From the NCBI GenBank assembly GCA_907165135.1, contig OU015567.1:7941001-8005000 (forward strand): DNA of 64,000 nt, written 5' to 3'. The notes beneath the pieces are model-generated. The model searched no databases and was not told the origin of the DNA. It saw nothing but the letters and a program-made list of their open reading frames with translations. A program made the translations under genes and the position numbers. The stretch is from Oikopleura dioica (taxonomy: Eukaryota > Chordata > Appendicularia > Copelata > Oikopleuridae). The first letter of the stretch is position 1, and every line of letters begins with the position of its first letter. Of the stretch, positions 30,621 to 42,385 are shown piece after piece.

Positions 30621-33600
30621 TGAACTTGACTCGCGTACTTAGGGACTCGCTAATAATAAGGAAATTTATTAAGGAGATTAACTACCTGGTACTGACTGTC
30701 GAATTAATCGTCAATTAAAGTTATTACAAGGTATATGAACAGCTTTACTCCTTCCTTTGAATGAAAGGCTCAGATCCCGAAATCGCATGAAACTTCGATC
30801 AAGTCTGACTTGATCCGTCAGATCTGATCGCGCTCAATAAACTTGCCAATTGAGCCCTTTTTTCATCCTCGATCGGAGACTAGTTGGATTCAACGCCCAC
30901 GAGGAGCGCGGACGATGCATCTACGTCATTTTTCATTCCGCTGTTTCATCGCTGTTTCATCATTTCTTCTTTCAAATTACAAATATTTTTTTTCAATACA
31001 ATCGGTCCTCAAGGCCGCCCTTTGTCTTTTCGTACGTGAATGAGAGAATTTTCAAAAGTCCGAAATGAACAAATATCTGCCTTCAAAAGGTAAAAAGAAA
31101 GAAAAAGTGAGTCTGTTCGCCGGGCAGCAGCAAAGATATTTGAGCCAAGCGCATGTTTTTTTTTCAATTGCGAGGAGAGAAAAAAATAAAAATAATCGAA
31201 AAAACAAGAGAATAAGCAGTAAGGCCCACAAGAATTATCTACTGTCATTTCTAGACTTTAGGAGATTCTTAAGGCTTCGAGAATTCTAGTCCATCATCTT
31301 GGTCGTATGAAAAAATCGTCCATAAAAAAAGAGATTCTTCAGAAGCTTTCAACCCGAAACGAGAAGGTTTGTTGGATATCAGGATATGGTTAATTTCGCG
31401 ATGATCAAAAACTAACGAAAATCGTTGGATAAAACCCCCTCTTTTGAGTTTTTTTACGGCTTAGTCGGAAAATGTCAGCTCGGTTCTCTCTCTCTCTCTT
31501 TCAAGATTTAGTGAAATATCAAGTGACTCCCTTTTCCGACTTCTTTTTAAAAATTGGCAGTTTTATTTTTATCAATGCTCTGTTAAATTATCCGTTTGAT
31601 GGGGGAGAGAATAATGTGTTTATTTAGGGGCTGGATCGAACGTCAGAATTTATGATGCTGTCTGATACTGGGCTGGTAACTCATTTGGAGAGGTGTGTGT
31701 TTAACGATATTGACGGAGACAACAAAAAGCGTGCCCAAGAATAAATTTGTGCCCAAACAAAACTAAGACTCATTTAGAGAACAGGAAATCCAGTTCAGCG
31801 TACCAAATTATGCGAAAAAGTGAACGATGAGGCAATTTCCTGCTCCTCGGTAGGCAAAATCAACACGAAACAGTTTGAATGCTGATATGGGTGCATGCGT
31901 CAAAAACAAACAACTAATGTTCAATTATTTTTTTCCATTTACTCCAGTACTCATTTATTTACTCATCGTTTTTTGGAATGCCGAAAAATCGTTTTAGTGT
32001 GTCACATTTTTCAATAACGATGATCCAAATCGTATCTAACAAGCGATTCTGCACGTGCATGATTCAAGGAACATTGACTAACATTATGGTCCCCTCTCAT
32101 CGGTTCTTTTTTTTATGAAGGTGTTTCTTCGCATAAAAGATTCACGCAAATCCGCATTGCGATATCGACTTTTTGTTGGCAGCCATGAAAAATCAAAATC
32201 GATCATTATCGGAGTCGCATTTGACTCACTGATAATTATAATTACTTATATAGTTTTTGAGGGCTTTTTTTGTGTGGCAAGAGAGCTTGAGGAATTATAA
32301 TAAAACTAAGAGAAAATCGATTGGGATGATCTTCCTTAGAGATATTCTGGCTATTCGGAGGGAGTTTTCCTTGTTCAATTATCTTTGAAACGACTAGTTT
32401 TCTTTAACAATTTAGGGACTTTTAGTGGGCTATTCAAATAGTCAGATTATTCGCTTAGGGGATGTTCAATTAAACTCGAAATGATCGAAGGCCATTAACG
32501 AGAAGAAGAAGGTTCAGAACTCTTCTGACATCGTGAGAGATAAGGACTCCCAGGGGACTGTTGATGCCCTTTTCGTTCGTTTGATTTATCCTGCCAATCT
32601 TTCAGTTTGAATGAGAATGGAATGCCTGGACTAGTGCCACAGGGCGTACTCCCAAGATTAAAAGTAATCTAATGTAGATGCCTGATGTCTTATTTATAAG
32701 ACAAACGAAAACGACTCTCACGCTGTAAATGTGTCCATTTATAATTCATGTTCATATCGGAGCGTATGCATCTTTATTAGGCGGATCACTAGAGCAAGAA
32801 CGAGAACGGTCCTTCAATTCGATTATGCTCACGATGATTTTTGGAGTTTTCCTCCCCCGGGTAACCGAAAAAATGTTCAATAGAGAATTTTTACTTTTTT
32901 TGTGAAAAGAAAGTGGACAATAAGAATTAATTTTTTCCACAGAACTGCTCTTTTTTTGTCTTTCATCTGACAGTTGTGTTTCGTATTTTCAAAAGATTGG
33001 GAAAACAACGAGCGCTGTGGATTTGGAGCTAGATTTGGAAAATGAAAGAAAGTTAGAGCGTCAAACAAACAAGCGTAGGAATCCATCTTTTTGAGGGCAC
33101 ATTTGGCGCGCCCTGGGGTACTGTGCCTCGTCTCGAAAGTGAAAATAAGAGATAATGCGACAGATAGAGAGACCTGTGGCGATCCTAATCCCGGGGCGCT
33201 TTTCAGCTTGTAACTTCTGCCTTACTGATGCAGATTTCTAGAGATATGGGGGCCATTTCTAGCCCGACACCAAAAGGGGTTACAAAAGGTCAGTTCGGCC
33301 TTTCAGATCGAGACATACAGTTTTATCAGCACGATGCAGAATTCCTTGTTTGAGCTACTTCTTTAAGCCTGAGCTATTCTCCTTCCTTCAAAATTTTTCG
33401 TATTCGTCCTCGTTGAAATCAAGGAGGAAAAAGAAGTTTTCAAAGAATATTTGAACAGGAGCTTGGTGATCTTGATTCAATTATTCTTGAAATGCTCAAG
33501 TGTTGACTTTCACTTCCAGTTTTTTCGATAAATCCATGGCAATTTTCGCGAATGAATTCGTCATCAATAGTTCGATATTTGATGAAATCATTTATTTTTG

Positions 33601-34828
33601 ATAACGGTTATTACGATTTTCTGATATTTTATGCTTCGGTTTGAAGAAACAGAGTGATAAGTAAAAGGCAATCAATCAATGAGCTGATAATAGTTTTAAA
33701 ATTGATCAATTATTTTCTTCCCAAATGAACTCGTTTCGACCACTTGGTCCAATTTCAGTTCGTCGATAAAATAAAAGTGAAGGAGAACAGCTTTTTCTTG
33801 AAGAAAAATCAAGCTAGATACTTTTGGATTGCAAAAATGTGCATGAATGTCTGAGAAAAAACAGAGAAAGAGATCGCCGGAATGCCCGAAAGTTAACTAA
33901 CACGTGCTCTTTTCGCCCGATACGATTTTTATCATTTTATACATTTACGCTTTGTTCACCGCCGAATCTAATTTTTAAACGTTTACATATTCGAGATAAT
34001 GTTTGTGAATGATTTTATTTCTGTATGCCTGTTCTATCATAATCGCTCATTATTTTACGATGCAGGAACATTGAGAATGGGGGTTGAAAACAAGGATGAC
34101 TGAAAAAGTCGATTTTCACGCTTGCGGAGGATCATGGAAAAAATCATTGCGCCAAAATCGATAGAAAATACGTCTCGTGGAAGCTGTTAAAATTCTTTTC
34201 GTCCAAGAAAGCTATATCATGAATCGGGGAACATTTGAGATAGCTGTTGCTTACGAAAGTGCTGTAAATTATTTCGGATATGGCTCGTTTCAAGTTGAGC
34301 GGCTACAATTATCTGAAATTGAGCACCGAAGTAGAACGAAACGGAGTTAGATATGGATGATCTTTACTTTTTTATGTCACAAAGAGAATACTTAGTTGAG
34401 TCTTGATCAGCAAGGAATGCTTTTAATTGATTTTAACTTCATTTCCACCAACCCGAGCATGCGCCAAATGAATCCGTGTCACAAGAACAATATTGTTTTT
34501 GAACATTCATTTAAATTTAGAGAGAACGAAAAAAATTTCATCCTCGCCTTTTGAAATCTCCTTTGTTTCATTCCCTCACTCTCAGTATTGTTTGCATCTT
34601 TATGTAAAATGATTCTAAACCCTTTTCTACATGATTTTATCATCAGAATAATTGATCTCGTATTTCCTTAAATGCAGATAGAACGTTTCGTACTTTACTA
34701 ATCACTTGCTGCCTGCATGGAGCGACGTGTTTTCCGCTCGTTTATTCACAGTTCGGGAAATCGTGAAAATGCTCAGCTCATTGAATATTTATGCGAGTGT
34801 TATTAACATCGATCGGATTTAGAGAAAC
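30621..34828. other. 4.2-kb gene-poor region upstream of RBFOX
   Basis: No exon with splice support or a recognised domain on either strand; all frames are short and of low complexity. In an otherwise gene-dense window this is the longest stretch without genes. It lies directly 5' of a developmental splicing-factor gene. It may hold enhancers and 5' untranslated exons of RBFOX. I see no clear repeat or transposon ends. Confidence 0.5.
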
Positions 34829-36906
34829 ATGGCAGACTTGCCTAAGAGCGCTTCTGAGTGCCCAAGAACTACTCCAACCACCGTTATTACGGAGAACACA
34901 AGCCAGAATAATCCCAAGTGGGCACTGGCTGCCAACGCTTGGAAGCAAGCGCAATCAGCGACGATAACTTCTGCCCCAGTGCTTCAAGATCCGCGAAAAC
35001 TCAAACGAAAATCTGTAATCACTGAAGACGATTCGGAGATCTCACAGGCGAAGAAGGCTAAATCGGAAAGTCCAAGACCCGCTAAAGCCCCAGAAGATGT
35101 GACTATCAACAACAATACAGAAGAAAACACGCATATAAAGACTCACACTCCTGATGCTGTCCATGATCCATCGACATCGATCAAATCAGGTAAATCAACC
35201 ATCGAAAACAACAAAGACCAAAAATTTAAGATCCCCTCGAAGAGTCGAGAAAACTGCCCATTGCGACGGAGTCGAAGCGTCTCCATGTCTCGAATATCCC
35301 CTTCCGCTTTCGCGAACCCGACCTACGTGAGATGTTTGAAAAATTCGGCAAGGTGACCGAAGTGGAAATTATCTTCAACGATAGAGGATCAAAGGTAATT
35401 GTCGATTTATATCCACTCCTTTCGTGCTTGACCATTGATCAACAAACAACTTAACCTTGTCAAGATAATCACTTTATACTGTAATTAAGGGGTTCGGCTT
35501 TGTTTCCTACGCGGATAAAGACGATGCGGACCGCGCGAAGCGAGAGATCAATCACACCAAGATCGACGGCAGGATGATCGAGGTGAACGACGCGACCGCT
35601 CGGAACAAATCAAAACGCGGCCCAGCCGGTAAGTCCGCCAACTCGAGCATCTCAAACCGCTAGAAATCATTAAACAAAACCTTTCACACTCATTCGCACG
35701 TGTTATTAAGAGATCCGTAGAAACACTCTTTAGTAGTGCAAAAACTTGATTTTGCGCATGGTTTTCTTGTGAGCTCTGTTCTAATGAATGTTATGCATAG
35801 TTACGCAACAAGTAATGATGGGACTACCTGGCGCTGTTCCCGGTGTCTTCATGAACCCCATGATTCGCCCCCAAAGCTTGATTCGACCGGGCCTGGTCGT
35901 CCCGCACGAAGGACATCCGTTCATGCGCCACATAATTACGGGTCTAGACTCTACTGTGAATGTTTCCGAAACGAAAAGAGTGACATCCTCTTAGACTTTG
36001 ATTACGTAGTCGTCGTCGAAACACCGGTTGTTTAACAACCAGACAATAACCGGTTTTGATATTTAACGACTTCATCGCATGTATTTTGGTTTCAGAAAAA
36101 TACGAATTGAAAGCTTCGATGATTCATTAACTGAAACTTTAGATAGCAACTGTACTCTGGAGTATTACAGCGTTACAGTCTGTTTTAAGTTTCAGTTAAT
36201 GGATAAATTACAGAAAATACGCCTAGTCTGGGACAGTCTTAATCAGCCAAAGCGTCCCAAACCAGGATTATTTTCGCTCTCGCCTCTGGCGCCACTTTCA
36301 TATTAAAAAGCACCCCCCAGGCGTGCGCCTTTGATCTTTAAATGGCCCGACCGTCCCAAACCAGGCGTATTTTTGACCGTCCCAGACCAGGAATATTTTC
36401 TGTATAAAACTTCCGTAATCACGATTATGTTTGACTTTTCGCGAGCCGCACCGCACATTTTCTTACATCGAAAATCTCCGAGTCTCGACCTAAAAATAGT
36501 ACAGAATAATCCAATGTTCGCTGCCAATCCTGCGGCCGCCGGAATGAGTCCGATGATGCTCATCGACCAGAACCGTATCTTGGCCCAACAGCAGCTTCAG
36601 CAACAATTGCAGCAGCAGCAGCTTGTCCAGCAGCAACAGTTGCAACTGGCTGCGCTTGGAAATCACGTCATCATGGGCAGCCCGATTATGGTGAGATTTC
36701 GGAGGTAGAATTTCTCGTAGTATATTTGTTTGCTCAGGCTCAACAAGGACTCGGCACTTCTCTCCCACCAGCTGGCTACCCCGCGCAGATGTTTCAAGGA
36801 CACAAGCTTCCAGTCATACCGGTAAGAATCCATCCCAATCGAGAGTAACCAAAAGCATTCGTAGAATATTCCAACTATGACTCCGCCGGCGCAGTACAAG
36901 AAATAA
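34829..36906 (+). CDS. RBFOX: RBFOX-family RNA-binding splicing factor
   Basis: RBFOX proteins bind UGCAUG and control alternative splicing in muscle and neurons. Exons: 34829-35189, 35231-35394, 35490-35628, 35801-35941, 36500-36690, 36738-36821, 36865-36906, all joining in frame. The single RRM has [40 protein letters not shown] and ATARN, nearly identical to vertebrate RBFOX. The N-terminal region is Ser/Thr/Lys-rich and poorly conserved. The C-terminus has Met/Pro-rich segments and a Gln-rich tract (36590-36650), ending QYKK then TAA. An inserted MITE (36209-36404) lies in the fourth intron. One RBFOX gene is expected in an invertebrate chordate. Confidence 0.93.
36209..36404. mobile_element. 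196-bp MITE-like inverted-repeat element in an RBFOX intron
   Basis: Left end TACAGAAAATACGCC with AGTCTGGGAC; right end GTCCCAGACCAGG with ATTTTCTGTA. The two are complementary over roughly 26 bases with a few mismatches, and both ends finish in TA. Inside are three copies of CGTCCC(A/G)AACCAGG-like motifs (36260, 36351, 36378). There is no reading frame. Probably a non-autonomous element with TA duplication. Confidence 0.65.
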
Positions 36907-37396
36907 AAGAAGACAGTTGCGATGAGAAGATTTCATTATTTTATCTGAGATCAGGGAAATAACCTGCCGAGGTCCTCCTGCCACCCTATGCTCAGACAAG
37001 TTCTCGTTCTTTCAGTTAACCTCTCTCTCAAGTTCAACATAAAATGTTCATTGCTAAATATTCTAATATTTGAAGCACTTATTAATTAACTGACAATCTC
37101 ATTTACAAACATTGCACTTTTCTTCCCTGAATTGAGCTGCTTAGATCGAGAGATTCGATTTTCCTGCTCTTGTTCTTCAGAAAAAATAGTTGCTGTACAA
37201 AAATCACGTTCCTCCATTTTCAATTACTGTCTTACTCTTTTTCTTTCACTTTTATTAAAATACAAGTGCGAAACTCATTTTGATTCATAATTTATGAACG
37301 AAGAAAACAGTTCATAATTCATGAATATTGTAAAGTATTGCAGGAGTAGTCCTTTTATTGGAACCCAGTTTATATTTTGAAATTTGGCAGTGCTCA

Positions 37397-39845
37397 TCAA
37401 TCGTAATTCCGATATTCGGGCTTCAACTCCCACATGTTTCTTTGCGTCGCCTAGAAGATGTCGATAAGAGAGGAGGATTGAAAATTGGACATTACCCTTG
37501 AATTGTAAACAGCGATTTCTTTTAACTTTTCCTTCAAAAAGGCAGTGGGCTGCTTTGTAATATCGCACAAATCTTTGAGCGTGTAGTACTGAAAATAGGG
37601 TAAGAAACCGATTTGCAAGAAATGAAAACCTGGTGTTTCTCGAAAAGCTCCAAGAGTCTGCTGGTAAGCTGATTATCATCCATTCTGGTTCGCTTTTCGC
37701 TGCCCTTAGCTTCTTGAATTTCCTTTCTGGTGATTCCATTGACCGGTTTGATATGCTGTGGTACTTCTGTTAGTTGTACCGCGCGTTTACGCTTCATCTC
37801 GGGGCCTTGGAAGTTCAGCCGTTTTTGCTTCATGTACAGATCGCAAGACATACTGGCCGGACTGCAAACTGCGTTCTACCAATTTTGTTTAATTCACTTC
37901 GTAAAATAACTTTACTCAAGAAACAATAAGTAAAAAGATCATTTTATTGATTATAAAGTACAGAGAAAAACAGAAAAGGGACTTCTTATTTGATCCACTC
38001 TAGATCGGCTCCCGCTCTTGACACCGTTTTGAGTAATCGACCAAGCTCTGCTGTTTGTTTCAAAGCTTTCTTCTTAAATTCTTCGGCGCCATCATCAGTA
38101 AGCAAAGCCTCCAGCTCATCGAATCGTTCTTTCAAAAACTTATCACAATCAAGCATGACTTCATAAGCGATATTAACAGCTTGGTACCGGTTTCCTTCTA
38201 ACCCTCGCTCATAACGCTCAAGATGTGATTTCAAAATCAAAAGCCGGAAGCTCATTCCTTCACTGTTCTGCATTTCATCGATGACAAGCTTGCTTCCGGG
38301 CTTAATAACCTTCTGGAGCGCGTCGAATTCTTCTTTCAGCCAGACATGGTTAAACTTTTCGAGCTCTTCTGCTTCGGCCATCAGCTCATTTCCAGACTTG
38401 TGCAGTCGGTTGAAAATTTCAACGATGGGCTGATGTGTTTTCTCAGTGATTTCGTTATTTGTAGAGATGATCATGTTCTTCAGTCGCTCTACTTTTTTCA
38501 GCCCTTCTGAGTATTCCATTGCTTGAGTAACTGTCGCTTCTTGCGCTTTTGAGATATTTTTTGAGATCTTCGTGAGTCGACCAAAACTGATTTGCATTGC
38601 CGTGACTTCTGCATCAAAACGCTTTAGGAAGTCAGCGAACAGTTCTGGCTCCTCTTTAACTTTCTCGAGTTGATCTGCAAGTTTCGTGAGTTCGCCGAAT
38701 GAGCCATGTTTTAAGGATAGCTCGCCTACGTCATTTCCGAATCCCTTGTGCAGATCCTTGATTTTTTTAGTTATCGCTTTAAACAATAACGTTCTCTCCT
38801 CCATGTTATCACTAATGGACTTCATATTGATTTCATTTCTAGCGGCGCTTGTCCAAAAAGAATTAAGATCGGTCTCCTTGACTTGCTCGACTTCATTTTC
38901 TTTCAGGTAATTCTGATGCTGCTTCTTCTTTATATACTCTAGTAAATTGTCGAATTGATCTCTTGGTCCGCCAGTTTTAAATGCTTCCTTTAATTCGCCA
39001 AGCCACTCTTTGGATTTCTTGTTAGCCGCACCGATTCGACTGTTTTCAACCGTAAGCACTTGTCTTCCCCATTCAGGATATTCTTTGAAAATGTACGTGT
39101 GTTTTGGCCCCATTGGGATCGCATACGCATCCAATTTTTCGCGCAATATTTCATGTTCTCGTTGCAATGCAGTTAATTTCTCGTTATATCCGCTCGATGA
39201 CCAAAAGTATGCGAGAAAAATACTACACAAAAGTACAGAAAAAGACTCAAGATTGAACATTTATATTTTCTCAAAAGGAAAAAATACTTCGGGAAAGGTT
39301 TAAATTGTTATGCCGGATGAAAGATGCGCTGGTAAAAAATAGCGCGCGGCACCAATCGTTGCGCGACAGTCGTTCCTGACGCGAAAAAGGAATCGTTTGG
39401 CCGCTTGGATATTTACCTGGACGATTGTGCCTTCCACGCTGCGTTCCTCTATTTCTTGCCCGTCTTCGAACTTTTTACTTCGACAGAGGATGCCGATCGT
39501 CTCTGATTTTGAAGGGGCGGATAGACGGAGCTTATGATCGATGGGAGTTCTTGTTTCTCCCTGATTTGCGAGATGCTCATTCAACTAAAATGAACATTTG
39601 AAAAAGGAAACGTGTTGCGCTTTTACCTTGAAATTAACCTCTGTGCGTCCCTTGTCCCGGCGAATTTCGATCTTGCCCACTTCCGAACTTGGCGAAGACA
39701 GCCACTTTTCGCCTAAATACTTTGGCACTTTCACTAGCCACCAGTTGAGACCCGAATTCGAAGTGTTCATCTTTAGTTGATTGGGGTCGCGCTCTCGCTT
39801 TCGCTTTTTCTGCGCTGGCTCTTGAGACCCCCCTGCATCGGACAT
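37397..39845 (-). CDS. GTF2F2: general transcription factor IIF subunit 2 (RAP30), with a nested gene in intron 2
   Basis: Small subunit of TFIIF; binds RNA polymerase II and helps initiation. Exons: 39845-39627, 39584-39417, 37875-37630, 37588-37496, 37450-37397. The N-terminal dimerisation domain shows WWLVKVPKYLGEKW and GRTEVNFK, then LNEHLAN and SVEGTIVQ. Exon 3 resumes with AVCSPAS and KQKRL. The C-terminal winged helix has LLELFEKHQ, YYTLKDLCDITKQP and MWELKPEYRNYD, then TGA. ATG 39845 is preceded by GCATAG|A, a likely trans-splice acceptor. Intron 2 (39416-37876, 1,541 bp) is far longer than the others and contains a complete single-exon gene on the same strand. Confidence 0.92.
37986..39260 (-). 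CDS. 424-residue membrane-anchored coiled-coil protein nested in a GTF2F2 intron
   Basis: An uninterrupted frame from ATG 39260 to the stop at 37986. An N-terminal hydrophobic segment (SVLLCSIFLAYFW, residues about 8-20) acts as a signal peptide or anchor. It is followed by a long, mostly helical, Lys/Glu-rich region with heptads. The C-terminus ends GADLEWIK. No known domain is recognised. It has no introns, unlike its host and neighbours, which would fit a retrotransposed or locally captured gene. It is in the same orientation as the host, so its transcript must escape or be released from the GTF2F2 pre-mRNA, or have its own promoter. Confidence 0.7.
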   Translation of the reverse strand: MFNLESFSVLLCSIFLAYFWSSSGYNEKLTALQREHEILREKLDAYAIPMGPKHTYIFKEYPEWGRQVLTVENSRIGAANKKSKEWLGELKEAFKTGGPRDQFDNLLEYIKKKQHQNYLKENEVEQVKETDLNSFWTSAARNEINMKSISDNMEERTLLFKAITKKIKDLHKGFGNDVGELSLKHGSFGELTKLADQLEKVKEEPELFADFLKRFDAEVTAMQISFGRLTKISKNISKAQEATVTQAMEYSEGLKKVERLKNMIISTNNEITEKTHQPIVEIFNRLHKSGNELMAEAEELEKFNHVWLKEEFDALQKVIKPGSKLVIDEMQNSEGMSFRLLILKSHLERYERGLEGNRYQAVNIAYEVMLDCDKFLKERFDELEALLTDDGAEEFKKKALKQTAELGRLLKTVSRAGADLEWIK

Positions 39846-40136
39846 TCTATGCGATTGCGAATTTCAACTTTGTTGCTTTATATTTAATCCGGGTTTCATT
39901 TCTTCATTGAACTTCACAGATACAGTTTGCAAAAGCGCAGGTAGCGCCTATCTTATACGGCCTCAAAGATGGATGTTTAGCAGACTTTGTATTTGGTTAG
40001 AGAATCGGTAAAAATTGTGCTAGATGCGTTAATATTACACGCAGGATGATTTACTGATTGGGACATTGAACAAGATTATTATTATTAGCCTAGAGTTTTT
40101 TTTGCCCAAATGGACAGATTCAGAAAGATAATTGAT

Positions 40137-40177
40137 TTGGGTACCACTGAATCGTGGAAAGAGTCAGTGGTACCCAA
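40137..40177. repeat. perfect 14-bp hairpin between EIF2S3 and GTF2F2
   Basis: TTGGGTACCACTGA (40137-40150) and its exact complement (40164-40177) enclose a 13-nt loop. It lies in the 455-bp spacer downstream of the EIF2S3 stop codon and upstream of the GTF2F2 start. It could affect 3'-end formation or be a small repeat remnant. The rest of the spacer (39846-40300) shows nothing else. Confidence 0.6.
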
Positions 40178-40300
40178 GATCGAAGAGATACAGTACAAAA
40201 TAGTGTGACAGAACAATAGATTCCCCACTCGATAGCATTCCAGTTCTAAATTATGATAAAAGAGGCTCGACAAATGAGAACTCACGTCCAAATCCCATAA

Positions 40301-42080
40301 TTAATTATCTTCGTCCTTGACACCACCCAGTTCGCTCTTGACACCCTTCTTGATATCGCCCCAACCGATCAATCGCCAGGCTCTGTCGATACGTCTCGAA
40401 ATGGCGATCTTCTCGCCTTCACTCGTGCACACGGGCTGCTGGAGCATCAGTCGAGCGCTTCTTCCTTTCACATTGATGATTCGACCTCCACAACTCAACG
40501 AACCAATGTTCAACATAAGATTTTCATTCTTTTCAAGCGGCTTGATCTTCGATTCCTTTGAAAATAAAGTATTACTAGGATAAAATTGATCCAAAAATAC
40601 CTTCTTCTTGTTTTCATCGGCAGCAACACCAAGGAGACGAGGAAGTAAATGAGTTCGGATCTCAATCTGTCGGAAAACAGGAGGAAGCGTGCCAGGAGTA
40701 CCAAGAATTTGACCGACCATTCGATCCGATCTACACAAGAATGGATCGCACTTCGTTCCAACGGCGATAAGACCTCCAGGAACGGCGTACTAATTGAGGT
40801 GAGTGTTTGTGTTGTAGGAAATGATTTACCTGAAGATCATTTTTGTCTGATTTCAAAGACATAATCTTCGATTTTGTTGGGAACACTTGCGAGTTGTTGG
40901 CATCGTCTCGGACAGTAACTCCAGGTCTGATTTCGATCTCCTGGCCAAGAACAAGGACACCGCGCATGAGCGAGCCTCCACATACACCTCCCTTGAGTTC
41001 GTGCACCTAAAAAGATATTTATTCTCTGTTCTGATCCAAAAAGGATACCTCAGAACCAGGGTTATTGACGTCGAATGATCGGATGACGATCATCTTAGGC
41101 TGTTCAGTGAAGTCTCTGAGAGGAAGGGGGATGTAGTTGCAAATGTAGTCGCAGAGAACGTCGATGTTATACTTCATCTGTGCAGAAATGGGGATAATTG
41201 GTGAGGTATCTAACGGGACGGATAATAAGATGAGGGAAAAGATAAACTTACCGGCTGGTGTGCCCTGGATGAATTTACGAATGTCCATGTAGTTGCTCTT
41301 AGCAGAGTTTTGATGGATCAAGTCGATCTTGTTCTGGAGAACAATGATATGTTTCAGTCCCATCAACTCGATAGCAGCCATGTGCTCTTTCGTTTGAGGC
41401 TAGAACGTTACTCAGTACTTATTTTTATCACGAAATCAGATGATATAATTATATACCTTGTGGTTTGATATAAGATTGATAAGAAATCACCGCGTTATCT
41501 CTAGGTTATACCTGCGGGCAAGGTTCATTACAAGCTACAAGCAAGATAGCAGCGTCCATGACAGCGGTACCGTTCAACATAGTCTGCATAAGAACGTCGT
41601 GACCGGGGCAATCAACAAAGGAGACGTGTCGATGCACCTTGTATGTAACCGCTTTTCCTTCAAACTCCCTCGTGATCTGAAGGTAAACTCGGCATGAAGC
41701 TAAGCTCGAGAAGAGTTTATCGTACCTCGTCTTTGTCTGATGAGCTGCTGGACATGTAAGCTTCGGGCCTTGGAACGTCCGCGCAATGGTAAATTTTAGC
41801 ATTTGAGTAACCAAGTTTGATTGTAATGTTCTTTTCCAATTCCTTCTTGTATCTAATGGTCGACTGGCCGGAGATCGCCTTCACCACGGTCGACTTTCCG
41901 TGGGCTACGTGGCCAATCGTACCGATATTAATTGTGGCCTTTGAAGGATGAAAATAGACGCAACAGTTGTGGTACTACCTGTCTGGAAATAACTTCCGGA
42001 GTATCAGCAGCAAGGCTTGATAAATCTAAGTTATCTTTATCTTGCTTAGCCAAGCCATCAGCAGCAATTTCGATGGTCAT
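40301..42080 (-). CDS. EIF2S3: translation initiation factor eIF2 gamma
   Basis: GTPase subunit of eIF2 that delivers initiator Met-tRNA to the ribosome. It starts at ATG 42080 ([13 protein letters not shown]). G-domain motifs: P-loop GHVAHGKST, switch/G3 DCPGH, G4 NKIDL and G5 ISA. Also present are SNAKIYHC and [14 protein letters not shown], typical of eIF2 gamma. Domains II/III include [17 protein letters not shown] and [18 protein letters not shown]. The C-terminus is [15 protein letters not shown] followed by an acidic end and TAA. Eight or so exons are joined by short introns. In the minus-strand run it lies 305 bp downstream of KLHL18 and 455 bp upstream of GTF2F2. Confidence 0.96.
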
Positions 42081-42385
42081 TTTCTTGTAAGATGTAAGAT
42101 GTTTTGCTGGCGCTAAAAACCTCAAGTCTAAATGGGATATTGAAAAAGATCTATGAAAAGAACATGTATGAATTGATATTCGGTAGTTTCTGAAGATTAA
42201 ACAGCAAGAATATGCATTTATATTGTTGAAAGAGGAGCGAAATTAGGTTTGAGAGATGAAGAAAATAGGTAAACATAGATCAGTGGAGACACAATTCGGA
42301 AAGTAACAATAAATCTGTATAAAAAAGTGTATAAACCGAAAATTAAAAGGTAGAAAAGACATTGAAAGAACGTTGAACACAATTA

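Noticed and set aside
40301-42080. EF-Tu or eEF1A rather than eIF2 gamma
   Set aside because: The sequence has eIF2-gamma-specific blocks ([27 protein letters not shown]) and lacks the EF-Tu switch signatures.
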